Shown: positions 7,658 to 15,877 of the stretch, piece by piece
Numbering within the stretch: the first letter of the stretch is position 1
Layout of the letters: each line of letters begins with the position of its first letter
Source of the DNA: Prauserella alba
GTDB taxonomy: Bacteria > Actinomycetota > Actinomycetes > Mycobacteriales > Pseudonocardiaceae
DNA: 64,000 bases
NCBI RefSeq assembly: GCF_024171735.1
Contig: NZ_JAMTCH010000003.1
Span: forward strand, 856,841 to 920,840
Direction: 5' to 3'
The notes under the pieces: generated by a model
The model's database searches: none
Told to the model about the DNA's origin: nothing
Seen by the model: only the letters and a program-made list of their open reading frames with translations
Program-made: the position numbers and the translations under genes

Positions 7658-8671
7658 TTGCAGCGGGTAACGATCGCGGACGTCGCACGCCGCGCCGGTG
7701 TCTCGACGGCCACGGTCTCCCGTGCGCTGTCGGGCGGGCGCAAGGTCTCGGCCGACGTCGCCGACCGGGTCCGCGAGGCAGCCCAGGAACTCGGCTACGC
7801 GGTGAACCCCATCGCGCGCGCCCTGCGCGTGAGCCGTACCGACACCGTCGGCATGGTCGTGCCGAGCATCCGGAACCCCTTCTTCACCGCGCTGGTCGAG
7901 AGTGTGGAGCATGCGCTCGGCGCCGACGGCAAGGAACTGCTGCTCTGTGACGCCCAGTCCGACCCCGTCACGGAGGCCCGCCGCTTGGACGCCCTTGTGA
8001 CCCGCAACGTCGACGGCATCATCGTCAGCCCGTGTCACGGCACCGACAGCACCCCGGCGGTGCAGCGGACCGCCGAACGGCTGCCGCTCGTCCAGCTCGA
8101 CCGCTTCGTCGGCGGGACCAGTACCGACTGGGTCGGGGTGGACGACATCGCCGCGATGCGCGCGGTCGTGGAACACGTCCGTGAGGGCGGCGCGCGGTCG
8201 GCGGCATACCTCGGCGCCCGGCTCACCAATTCCTCGAGCGAACTCCGTCACGCCGGATTCCTTCGCCACGCCGAGGAACTCGACCTCGAAACCGGACCAC
8301 AGTGGACGCTCCTCGGCGACTACAGCGTGGAATGGGGCGAACGCGCGGTGGGCCTGCTCGCCGACTCCGGGCGACTACCGGAGGCCCTCGTGTGCGCCGA
8401 CGACCTGATCGCGCTCGGCGCAGTGCGTGCCTGCCGTACCCGTGGCATCACGGTGCCCGACCGGATGCAGGTCACCGGGTTCGACAACATCGAGTTCACC
8501 CGGCTCGCCGAGCCGCCGCTGACCACCGTGGACCAGCCGACCCGGCGGATCGCCGACGAGGCGGTGCGGCTGCTGGCCGATGCCGCGGGCGACGGGCCTG
8601 CGGCGCGCGACGCCGCACACGTCGCGCTGGTGCCGAAGCTCGTCGTCCGGGACAGCACCCGCACGGGCTGA
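7658..8671 (+). CDS. LacI-family transcriptional regulator of the sugar operon
   Basis: The 337-residue regulator has an N-terminal helix-turn-helix (TIADVARRAGVSTATVSRALSG, given here as its core AGVSTATVSRALSG), the hinge region (LGYAVNPIARALR) and a C-terminal periplasmic-binding-like effector domain (MVVPSIRNPFF, DGIIVSPC, TGFDNIEF). It is expected to repress the divergent operon until the imported sugar or a phosphate derivative binds. The start is TTG at 7658, where family members begin, with GGAGAGG 8 nt upstream. It is transcribed away from the BtpA-led operon, with the perfect operator in the shared intergenic space. Confidence 0.9.
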   Translation: MQRVTIADVARRAGVSTATVSRALSGGRKVSADVADRVREAAQELGYAVNPIARALRVSRTDTVGMVVPSIRNPFFTALVESVEHALGADGKELLLCDAQSDPVTEARRLDALVTRNVDGIIVSPCHGTDSTPAVQRTAERLPLVQLDRFVGGTSTDWVGVDDIAAMRAVVEHVREGGARSAAYLGARLTNSSSELRHAGFLRHAEELDLETGPQWTLLGDYSVEWGERAVGLLADSGRLPEALVCADDLIALGAVRACRTRGITVPDRMQVTGFDNIEFTRLAEPPLTTVDQPTRRIADEAVRLLADAAGDGPAARDAAHVALVPKLVVRDSTRTG

Positions 8672-8825
8672 CGCGGCCCCGCCGGTCCCCGCTGCTCCGG
8701 ACGCCTGCGGTGCGGTGCCACGGTTGTACCACCGGAAACCACAACTCCTCGGCAGTGTCGCCCGCAGGCGAGGGGTGGAGGCCGGGTGTGACCCGGAGAG
8801 CGAAGAGGATGCAACGGGGAGCGGC

Positions 8826-9188
8826 ATGGCGGGTTTCGGTGCGGTACCCGACGAACTGCGACAGACGGCCGGGCGCATCGCCCAGACGGTGGAGCGGGCC
8901 GCGGAGGTCGCGTGGCAGGGGCCCGGTGGGAACTACGGGCACGGCGACATCCAGTCGGCGTGGGGCCGATTCATGGACGACGTCGACCGGCAACTGCGCT
9001 CGCTCCGGGAACGGGCAGGCGAACACGGCAGTGGGCTGCGTGACGCGGCCGACCGATACCTGGAGCAGGAGCAGGAGGGGCTGGGCGTCTTCTCCGAACT
9101 GCAGGAAGCGGTCGAGCGGTCCCCGCAGACGCCCGCGCTCGGCGCGGCGCCGGGGCGGATCGCGAGCGTGCTGGACGGGGGCGTCTAG
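8826..9188 (+). CDS. EspC/WXG-like type VII secretion target protein
   Basis: The 120-residue helical protein has the length and pattern of ESX-secreted EspC- and WXG100-like proteins: an N-terminal helix (VPDELRQTAGRIAQTVERAAEV), a turn with Trp-Gln-Gly-Pro-Gly and a second helix ending in a Tyr-x3-Glu-like secretion cue (YLEQEQE). It is joined stop-to-start to the next gene, a probable T7SS-secreted protein, so the two are probably made and exported together as partners. No ESX core component (EccC, EccD, MycP) is in the window. A GGGAGC ribosome site precedes the ATG. Confidence 0.6.
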   Translation: MAGFGAVPDELRQTAGRIAQTVERAAEVAWQGPGGNYGHGDIQSAWGRFMDDVDRQLRSLRERAGEHGSGLRDAADRYLEQEQEGLGVFSELQEAVERSPQTPALGAAPGRIASVLDGGV

Positions 9189-10427
9189 GTGGTCGCGCAG
9201 CTCGGGCAGACGACGGACCCGAAACAGCTCATTCCGGGGGAGCCGGAGCAGATCGCCGCGGATCTGCGGGGAATCGTCGGCAACCTCGGCACCGTCGGCG
9301 AGGTCGGCGGACTGTTGGGGCAGATTGATCCGCAGAACTGGACCGGTGACGCGAGCACCGCGTTCCGGGACGTGTTCTCCGCCGAACCGCCGAGGTGGAC
9401 GGAACTGGTCGACACCGTCGCCAGGGGTGGGCAGACGCTCGCGGACTTCGCCGACGTGCTGGCCTGGGGGCAGCGCGAGGCGCAGCGCGCGATCGAGCTG
9501 CACACCCAGGCCCAGGCGGCCGGCCGCGCCGCGATGGCACAGCACCAGGTGCACGCCGCGGCAGGCGCGCCGGCGCAGCAGGCCGACCCCGGCGGCGGAC
9601 TACTGGCCGAGGCACAGGCCGTGCTCGACAACGCCCGGCAACGGGTCGACGCGGTCGGTGCGCAGCTGGCGTCGAAGCTCGGCCTTCAACCCGACGGGCA
9701 GGGCGGCTACGGCCGCGAACACGAGCGGATCCACGAACGACGGACGGACCGGTCCTGGGGCGGTTCGCAGGGACTCAAGGAGGACCCCGTCGCGCGGCTG
9801 GTCGACACGCTCGGTATCGGACTGCCCAGTGCGAGCGCGCAGGCCGAAGCAGGCGTGAGTGTCGCCGAGGGCGAGCTCGGTGGCGAGTTCGACCACGGCC
9901 CGCTCGCGGGGCGGGGAACACTCGGCGGATCCGTGCTCGGGGCGAGCGCAGGCGCCGACGCGTCGGCCGATCTCACCGGCGTGTCGGCGGGCGCGGGTGC
10001 CGAGGCGCACGCTGCGCGGGGCAGTGCCGAGGGCGGACTCGACTTCGGTCCGCTCGGCGTGAACGGCCAGGCCAACGCCGCGGTCGAGGCCACGGCGAAC
10101 GCGAACGCCGACGTCGGGCTGACCGGTATCGATGCGGCCGCCGACGCGTTCGCCGGGGCACGGGCGGACGTCGGGGCCGGTGTCGAGATCGCCGGTATCG
10201 GGGCGGGTGTCAACGCCGAGGGCTGGGCGGGCGCGGGTGCCGAGGCCGGGCTGCAGTTCGGCATGGGCGAGGACGGCAAGTTCCACGTCGGAGGCGATCT
10301 CGGCCTCGGAGCAGGACTCGGCGGCAAACTCGGTGGCGGGATCACGGTCGATCCGGGCCAGCTCACCGAGTCCGTCACCGGAGCGGCCGACACCGTCGGC
10401 TCGATGGTGCGCGACCTGGGCTGGTGA
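9189..10427 (+). CDS. Putative type VII-secreted protein with Ala/Gly-rich C-terminal region
   Basis: The 412-residue product begins with a WXG-like helical bundle (about 1-180) containing the turn NWTGDAST near residue 51, typical of the large T7SS-secreted proteins of Actinomycetota. A charged linker (residues 175-200) follows. The rest (about 215-400) is a low-complexity domain of recurring AGADASADLTG, AGAGAEAHAARG and NANADVGLTGID-type units. It resembles the repetitive passenger of some actinobacterial surface proteins, and no toxin motif is visible. The GTG directly follows the TAG of the EspC-like gene, and the stop overlaps the start of the LpqN-like gene. Export through an ESX system encoded elsewhere is inferred. 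Confidence 0.65.
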   Translation: MVAQLGQTTDPKQLIPGEPEQIAADLRGIVGNLGTVGEVGGLLGQIDPQNWTGDASTAFRDVFSAEPPRWTELVDTVARGGQTLADFADVLAWGQREAQRAIELHTQAQAAGRAAMAQHQVHAAAGAPAQQADPGGGLLAEAQAVLDNARQRVDAVGAQLASKLGLQPDGQGGYGREHERIHERRTDRSWGGSQGLKEDPVARLVDTLGIGLPSASAQAEAGVSVAEGELGGEFDHGPLAGRGTLGGSVLGASAGADASADLTGVSAGAGAEAHAARGSAEGGLDFGPLGVNGQANAAVEATANANADVGLTGIDAAADAFAGARADVGAGVEIAGIGAGVNAEGWAGAGAEAGLQFGMGEDGKFHVGGDLGLGAGLGGKLGGGITVDPGQLTESVTGAADTVGSMVRDLGW

Positions 10428-11098
10428 CGATGCTGCCCGTTCCGATCGAGTTCACGCTGCCCGACGGTTGGCGCTCCGTGCCACCGGAACGGACCGGCGC
10501 ACCGGACGTGGAGTTCCTCGCGGTGCACCCAGGGTCGAGCGCGGGTTTCACCGCGACGATCGCCGTGACCGGCCGGGTGCGCGAGGACGGGGCGGGCCTC
10601 GACGAACTCGCCGACGAGTCCGCGCGGAGCCTGGCAGAGCACGCCGTGGCCGTGAAGGTCGGCAGGCGCGAACGGTCCGGCGACGAGACGAGCGGCAGCC
10701 TGACGCAGGCCCTCGGCCTGCGGGTACGGACCGGTGGCGAGCTCACCGATCTGGCGCAGCTGCGGACGTTCCTCACGGTCCCCGAACGCACGGGTACCGG
10801 CCGACTGCTCGTCGTCGACGTCGTGCTGACGGCCACGCCCACCCAACTGGCCGAACTGATCGCCGACTTCCAGGCGTTCGTCGGCGGCATCCGGCCGGAC
10901 CTGTCGGGTTCGCGCAGGCGTCCTGCCCCGCCCCGGCCACCGGAAGGGACAGCTCATCCGCAGACACCGCATCCACAGACGCCGCACCCACAAGCACCGC
11001 ATCCACAGGCGCCGCATGCACGGGCACGGCCACCGGCGCCGCGGCTGCCGCCGCACTCGCCGCCGCGGCGGCCGGGCAGGCATCGCAGGGAACCGTGA
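10424..11098 (+). CDS. LpqN/DUF1795-like protein of the T7SS module, with a possibly frameshifted tail
   Basis: Residues 1-165 (from IEFTLPDGWRSVPPE to FQAFVGGIRPDL) match the alpha/beta LpqN-like fold often found in actinobacterial type VII loci; there is no signal peptide. The GTG at 10424 overlaps the preceding stop (GTGA); an ATG at 10430 is an alternative. The last 60 residues are His-Pro-Gln repeats (PHPQTPHPQAPHP) with poor third-position GC. The -1 frame of the same stretch, open to 11115, gives an Ala/Thr/Ser-rich tail ending SQGTVTGGVA with much better codon statistics. A one-base deletion near 10900-10925 or a sequencing error may have swapped the tail. Fold assignment is moderate. 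Confidence 0.6.
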   Translation: MTMLPVPIEFTLPDGWRSVPPERTGAPDVEFLAVHPGSSAGFTATIAVTGRVREDGAGLDELADESARSLAEHAVAVKVGRRERSGDETSGSLTQALGLRVRTGGELTDLAQLRTFLTVPERTGTGRLLVVDVVLTATPTQLAELIADFQAFVGGIRPDLSGSRRRPAPPRPPEGTAHPQTPHPQTPHPQAPHPQAPHARARPPAPRLPPHSPPRRPGRHRREP

Positions 11099-11232
11099 CG
11101 GGCGGGGTGGCATGACAAGCACCCGGCGGTGCGGCGGAGTCCCACGACAGTGAACGACGGGCCACGACGGCGACGAACATCCGCGATCGGGCGAGCATCC
11201 GCGATCCACGCGCGGCGAGGACGGAGGGACAG

Positions 11233-11742
11233 GTGACCGACCCCGGGCAGGACCTGATGCGGCGCATCGAGGCGATCGACACGGCGGCGGCCGACAACGC
11301 GCGGGCCGCGGAGGCCTACCGGCAGGTCACCGAGGAACTGGCGGAGGTGACCGGCACGGCGACGTCGGAGGACGGCGTCGTCACGGTGGTCGCGACCGCC
11401 GACGGCGGCGTCAGCCGGGTGAGGTTCACCGGTGGTGTTCGCGACGTGGCGCCGGAGACGTTGTCGGCGTCGGTGACGCACACGATCGCGCAGGCCCGCT
11501 ACGCCGCGGCGAGGCGCCAGGCCGAGGTGGTGCGACGCGGTTTCGGCGACACGGATCTGCTCGACCGGGTACTGGACGCCGATGCGCGGGTGTTCGGCGA
11601 CCGCAGGCCCGCCGACCCCGGACCGCCGCCGGAACCGCAGTACGTCCCGCGGGCGCCGTCGTCGGGCCGAGCGGGTGGCCGCGGCGACTACCCGGAACCG
11701 TATGACTACTCAGAGTTTTCGTATCTCCGCAGAGGTCGCTGA
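11233..11742 (+). CDS. YbaB/EbfC-family DNA-binding protein
   Basis: The 169-residue protein has the YbaB/EbfC domain in its first 110 residues (SEDGVVTVVATADGGVSRVRF is the typical beta-hairpin region, followed by a long helix) and a proline-rich tail (ADPGPPPEPQYVPRAP). YbaB proteins are small nucleoid-associated proteins, and paralogues of this kind recur beside ESX genes (compare EspL). The GTG at 11233 has GGAGGG about 6 nt upstream. It closes the T7SS module and is probably co-transcribed with it despite the 134-nt gap. Confidence 0.7.
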   Translation: MTDPGQDLMRRIEAIDTAAADNARAAEAYRQVTEELAEVTGTATSEDGVVTVVATADGGVSRVRFTGGVRDVAPETLSASVTHTIAQARYAAARRQAEVVRRGFGDTDLLDRVLDADARVFGDRRPADPGPPPEPQYVPRAPSSGRAGGRGDYPEPYDYSEFSYLRRGR

Positions 11743-11855
11743 TCCGGCCGATTTTGTAGGCAGTTCGACCGACAAACCCTTCCTGTGAGTGTCGTTAGCG
11801 TCGGCGACGCACCGGGCGACCGGCCGGTGGCCATCACGTTCAGGTGGGGGACACG

Positions 11856-13904
11856 ATGACGTCGATCGACATCGGCATGCTCGGGGAACTGGATGTGCGC
11901 GTGGCCGGCGCACCGGTGCTCATCCCGGGCGGTAAACAGCGGCTCCTGCTCGCGGCGCTCACGCTCCGCGCGGGGCGGTTGCTGACCACCGAGGAGCTCA
12001 TCGACCGGGTGTGGGGCGAGGAGCCTCCGGAGACGGCGCGCACGACGCTGCGGGGCTACGTCAAACGGTTGCGGACGGGGTTCTCCCGCGCCGGGACGGA
12101 CACCGCCATCGAGGCGGTCTCCGGTGGCTATCGGCTCTGCGTGTGCCCCGAGGACATCGACCTGGAGCGGTTCCGGGCGCTGCGGCGGGAGGCGGCCGAG
12201 GTATCGGCTCCGGCCACGGCCTGGCGGAACGGCGCCGGCGAACCCGCGGCGGACGGGGTACCGCCCGGCAGGCGTGGCCACGCCGAGGAACTCCGACGAC
12301 TGCAGGACGCGCTCGCACGGTGGCGCGGACGGGCGTTGAGCGGACTCGAACCGATGCCGTGGGTCGTCAGCGCGGCCGACGCGGCCGAGGAGGAGTACCT
12401 CCAAGTGTGCGAACGGCGCGCGGAACTGCGGCTCGAACTCGGCGAGGCGGAACGTGCCGTGTCCGAACTGCGCCCGCTCACCACCGCGCATCCGCACCGG
12501 GAGAGCCTGTGGACGCGGCTGCTGCTGGCGCTGCACCACAGCGGCCGGACGGCCGAGGCCCTGCTCACCTACGACGAGGTGCGGCGCATGCTGGCCGACG
12601 GTCTCGGTGTCGAACCCTGCGCGAGCCTGCGCGGCGTGCACGAGCGACTGCTCCGCGAGGACGGCCCGCAGCGCGCCCCGTCGGTGGGGAGTCGCCGGAC
12701 CGCGCCGGCGCCACCCGCCACGGCACCGGCCACTCCGACACGACCCGGCGAGACGCGGCCCGGCGAGGTGCCGCCCGAGACGGGGCAGCAGGGCGGTGAC
12801 CACGGCCCCGCCACCGGCGCGGTGGTCACCGTCGACACCGTCGCGGCGGCCGCGCCCGGATCGGTGAGTGGGCCGACCGCGGCGGCCGATGCGCCGCATC
12901 CGTTACCCGGGCGGCAGCGGGAACTCGCCGTGCTCGACGGCGCGCTCGGCCCGGGACGGGCACGGCTCGTCGTCGTCGACGGTCCGGGGGGCGTCGGCAA
13001 GACGGCACTGGTCTCCCACTGGGTGCGCTCGGCAGCCACGGAGACACCGGAGCAGAACCTGCCGCAGCCGCGTTTTCCGGGTGGTGTGCTGCACGTGGAC
13101 CTGCGCGGCTTCGACCCCGAACCACCGCTGACGGCGGCCGAAGCCTTGACCGACCTGCTCGTCCAGGCGGGCTGCGCGGTGAGCGAGTTGCCGGCCGACC
13201 CGCTGGCGCTCGCGGCGCTGCTGCGCCGGGCGACGGCGCGGAACCGCACGTTGGTCGTGCTCGACAACGCCAGGGACGCCGCGCAGGTGCGGCCGCTGCT
13301 TCCGGGTGGCACCTCGGCCGCGGTCGTCACCAGCCAGAACCAGTTGCGCGGGCTGGTCGCCCGTGACGGTGCGGTGCGGGTGAGTGTGCGGCCGCTGGGC
13401 CCGCAGGACGGCGCGCGTGTGCTGGCCACGCTGACCGGCGTCACTCCCGGGGACCCGGCCGACCTCTACGAGCTGGTCGACCTGTGCGACGGACTGCCGC
13501 TGGCACTGCGGATCGTGGCAGGGGACCTCGCCGAGGACCTCACCCACGGCGGGGAGCCGGATCCGGCGTTGCTCGCGGGCAGGCTGGCTGCCGAAGCCAC
13601 GCGGCTCGACCAGCTCGACGCAGGGGACGCGGCCACGAACATGCGTGCGGTGCTGACGCGGGCACACGCGCAGCTCACCCCGGCCCAGGCCGAACTGCTG
13701 CACGTGCTGGCGGCCGGAGGGAAGCTGGACTTCGACGTCGACGACGTCGCAGGCCTTACCGGTCGTGGCCGGAACGAGGCGCGGACGCTCGTGCGCGGAC
13801 TCGTCATGGTGAACCTCGTCGCCCAGCGCGGCCCGGACACCTTCCGGCTCGGTGACCTGCACCGGCTCGCCGCCGTGGAGCGGCGGCAGGCGGACGTCCG
13901 GTGA
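11856..13904 (+). CDS. SARP-family (AfsR/DnrI-like) transcriptional activator with NTPase domain
   Basis: A 682-residue regulator. It has an N-terminal winged-helix DNA-binding domain (MLGELDVRVAG to SGGYRL, residues 6-95) and a bacterial transcriptional activation domain (about 100-255, with LRLELGEAERAVSELRPL and the ending MLADGLGVEPCASLRGVHERLL). A Pro/Thr-rich linker follows, then an NB-ARC-like ATPase with P-loop DGPGGVGKTALV near residue 375 and a Walker B-like LVVLDNAR. Unlike AfsR it lacks a TPR region. The ATG at 11856 is preferred because GGGGG lies 5 nt upstream; GTG at 11844 is possible. No biosynthetic cluster is nearby, so its targets are elsewhere or are its neighbours. Confidence 0.85.
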   Translation: MTSIDIGMLGELDVRVAGAPVLIPGGKQRLLLAALTLRAGRLLTTEELIDRVWGEEPPETARTTLRGYVKRLRTGFSRAGTDTAIEAVSGGYRLCVCPEDIDLERFRALRREAAEVSAPATAWRNGAGEPAADGVPPGRRGHAEELRRLQDALARWRGRALSGLEPMPWVVSAADAAEEEYLQVCERRAELRLELGEAERAVSELRPLTTAHPHRESLWTRLLLALHHSGRTAEALLTYDEVRRMLADGLGVEPCASLRGVHERLLREDGPQRAPSVGSRRTAPAPPATAPATPTRPGETRPGEVPPETGQQGGDHGPATGAVVTVDTVAAAAPGSVSGPTAAADAPHPLPGRQRELAVLDGALGPGRARLVVVDGPGGVGKTALVSHWVRSAATETPEQNLPQPRFPGGVLHVDLRGFDPEPPLTAAEALTDLLVQAGCAVSELPADPLALAALLRRATARNRTLVVLDNARDAAQVRPLLPGGTSAAVVTSQNQLRGLVARDGAVRVSVRPLGPQDGARVLATLTGVTPGDPADLYELVDLCDGLPLALRIVAGDLAEDLTHGGEPDPALLAGRLAAEATRLDQLDAGDAATNMRAVLTRAHAQLTPAQAELLHVLAAGGKLDFDVDDVAGLTGRGRNEARTLVRGLVMVNLVAQRGPDTFRLGDLHRLAAVERRQADVR

Positions 13905-13936
13905 TCGTGCGTCTGGGGGTGGCACGATCACCGGAC
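13896..13936. terminator. Bidirectional hairpin terminator between the SARP and response-regulator genes
   Basis: Perfect 15-bp inverted repeat (13896-13910 with 13922-13936), 11-nt loop. It overlaps the SARP stop codon and lies 32 nt beyond the stop of the convergent response regulator. There is no T-run, as usual in this group. Confidence 0.7.
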
Positions 13937-13967
13937 GATCCCGCTCGGTGCCTGTCGGGCCGGGTCA

Positions 13968-14621
13968 TCAGAGGTCGTCGACGCTGATGAGCCCGTCCTG
14001 GATGGCCCGCGCGACCAGGGCGGCCTTGCTGCGCGCAGGCCTGCCCGCGTTGGCGTACTTCAGCCGTACGCGGTCGAGGTAGGTCGTGACGGTCTTCGGG
14101 GACAGGTTCAGCCGCTGGGCCACGAGGTCCCGCGACTCGGACTGGAACCATTCGACCAGCACTTCCTCCTCGCGGATCGACAGTTTCGGCCGATCGGAGC
14201 TGGTGTTGGCCGACAGGGCGCCCGCCAGTGCGGGCGGGGTGTACGGCCGGTCCCGCGCGGCCGCCAGGGTGGCCGACACCAGGTGGTCGGCGCCCTCCGT
14301 CTTGGTCAGGAAGGTCACGGCGCCCAGGTCGAGGCAGGTCAGCGCGGTCTGCTCGTCGTCGCGCATGGTGTAGACGATGACGTTCCTGCCCGCGTCGACG
14401 AGCCGGCGCAGTTCGCCGAAGGCCGGCGTGGTCTGGCCCGCCAGCTGCAGGTCGAACACCACGACGTCCGCGGCGTCCCCGGGTGGCAGCCACGCGGTCT
14501 TCGACGTCGCGCCGCTGGCAGCGACCCGCAGTGGCTCCGGCGCAGCCGCGTACCACTGTTCGATGCCGACGAGCATCGCGGGATGATCGTCCACGACCGT
14601 CACGGTGATTTCGTCCGCCAT
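13968..14621 (-). CDS. NarL/LuxR-type response regulator
   Basis: A 217-residue regulator with an intact receiver domain: acidic pair in VVDDHPAM, phosphoacceptor Asp in VVVFDLQL (near 57), Thr in VIVYTMRDD and Lys in FLTKTEG. A C-terminal LuxR-type helix-turn-helix follows (LSIREEEVL, then LNLSPKTVTTYLDRVRLKY). It shares a 22-nt overlap with the degenerate kinase gene upstream and forms one transcript with both kinase genes. Targets are not evident. Confidence 0.9.
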   Translation of the reverse strand: MADEITVTVVDDHPAMLVGIEQWYAAAPEPLRVAASGATSKTAWLPPGDAADVVVFDLQLAGQTTPAFGELRRLVDAGRNVIVYTMRDDEQTALTCLDLGAVTFLTKTEGADHLVSATLAAARDRPYTPPALAGALSANTSSDRPKLSIREEEVLVEWFQSESRDLVAQRLNLSPKTVTTYLDRVRLKYANAGRPARSKAALVARAIQDGLISVDDL

Positions 14622-15877
14622 ACCGCCTCCACCCAGAGTTTCCCGTTCGTCGTGGTCGTCGTGATCTCGGTGCGGGACCGTCGCTCGGTGTCGACCGCGG
14701 CGGCGATCTCGGCGGGGGCGTCGGCCACGACGCTCACGCGGACCGCCGCCGGGGTGCGCACCACTGTGGCACGGGCCGTGGAGCGGGCCGATGCGAGCAC
14801 CGCCGCGGCCGGCGCCACCAGCTCCTGCCGTACCGGCTGCGGTACCGGACGGACCTCACCGCGTACCGCGAGCTGTACCGACACGCCCTGCCGCTCGGCG
14901 ACGTCGATGCCCGCGCGCAGCTCGTGCAGCAGCGGGTCCGACACGTCGTCGGTCTCGGCGAAGAGCTGCCGCATCCGGGCCGTTTCGATGGCGGCGCGCC
15001 TGCGCACCCTCTCGTCGCCCGGGTCGAGCGCGCCGTAGGCCAGGCCGGTGAGGAGCGGCACCGTGGTGTCGAGCAGCCGGGCGTAGCGGGCCTGGTGGTC
15101 GCGGTGCGTGGCCTCGGCGATCTCCTCCGCGGTGCGGGTGCGTTCCTCACGTCGGGCGGCTTCGCCCGCGTCGGAGGCGGTGTGGTGCAGCACCACGGCG
15201 AGCAGGGCCACCGCGATCTCCAACCCGAACACCGAGACGGACACCATGCCCATCTGGACCGTGATGTGCCGCTCTGGCACGCCTTTGAACAGCACCTCGG
15301 CGACGGTGACCAGCGCATGGCACGCGAAGAACACCGCGATCGTGCGCATGCGCATCGGCAGCAGCAGGGCGAGGATGTACCAGCCGGCGATGCCGAACGA
15401 CCAGTCGTCGGCGACCAGGAGCAGCTCGGCCGGAATCGGCATCGACGCCAGGGCTGCGGCGGCCACGCACACGCCGCACAGTGCGAACGCCAGTGCGCGC
15501 GGCATCGGCCTGGGGTGCACCACGCCGGCCGCGATCGCCACGGCGACGCAGGCCAGCATGACGAACGCCACCAGTTCGGTCCACCAGGGGCCGAAGCGGT
15601 CGTGGTTGGCGATCAGCTGGGGAAGGCAGCTGGTGAGCTGCACGGCCACGCCGACGAGCAGGACCGCCGTTTGGGCACCCCGCACCAGCCGGTCCCGCAC
15701 CTGCTCGGCCGGCTGCCCGAGCGGCGGTGACCGCAGCGGTACCGGTGCGTGCCCGCTCGTGGGGTCGCCGGGCGTGGCCACCGTGCCCAATGCCGACGTG
15801 TCGGATGCCTCCGTGCCGGATGCGACGGTGCCGGATGCGGGCGTGGCGGGGTGGGTGGCGGTGGCGTGGTCAGTCAT
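14600..15877 (-). CDS. Degenerate histidine kinase-like membrane protein
   Basis: The 425-residue product has a long Thr/Ser/Ala-rich N-terminus, about 5-6 hydrophobic segments (residues 70-230) and a cytoplasmic region resembling the NarL-type kinase family. The phosphoacceptor motif, which in active enzymes reads LHDT, is LLDT here (YARLLDTTVPLL). The C-terminal third lacks the ATP-binding N, G1 and G2 boxes. It is therefore probably unable to autophosphorylate and may be a sensing or regulatory partner. It overlaps the intact kinase gene upstream and the response-regulator gene downstream, so all three should be co-expressed. Confidence 0.7.
   Translation of the reverse strand: MTDHATATHPATPASGTVASGTEASDTSALGTVATPGDPTSGHAPVPLRSPPLGQPAEQVRDRLVRGAQTAVLLVGVAVQLTSCLPQLIANHDRFGPWWTELVAFVMLACVAVAIAAGVVHPRPMPRALAFALCGVCVAAAALASMPIPAELLLVADDWSFGIAGWYILALLLPMRMRTIAVFFACHALVTVAEVLFKGVPERHITVQMGMVSVSVFGLEIAVALLAVVLHHTASDAGEAARREERTRTAEEIAEATHRDHQARYARLLDTTVPLLTGLAYGALDPGDERVRRRAAIETARMRQLFAETDDVSDPLLHELRAGIDVAERQGVSVQLAVRGEVRPVPQPVRQELVAPAAAVLASARSTARATVVRTPAAVRVSVVADAPAEIAAAVDTERRSRTEITTTTTNGKLWVEAVWRTKSP

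Noticed and set aside
10960-11030. CRISPR-like or structural repeat in the LpqN-like gene tail
   Set aside because: The repeats are short, imperfect 12-15 bp units without spacers, simply coding for a repetitive tail.
11856-13904. SARP gene as sign of a secondary-metabolite cluster in the window
   Set aside because: No polyketide, peptide or terpene biosynthesis genes are present within 50 kb on either visible side.
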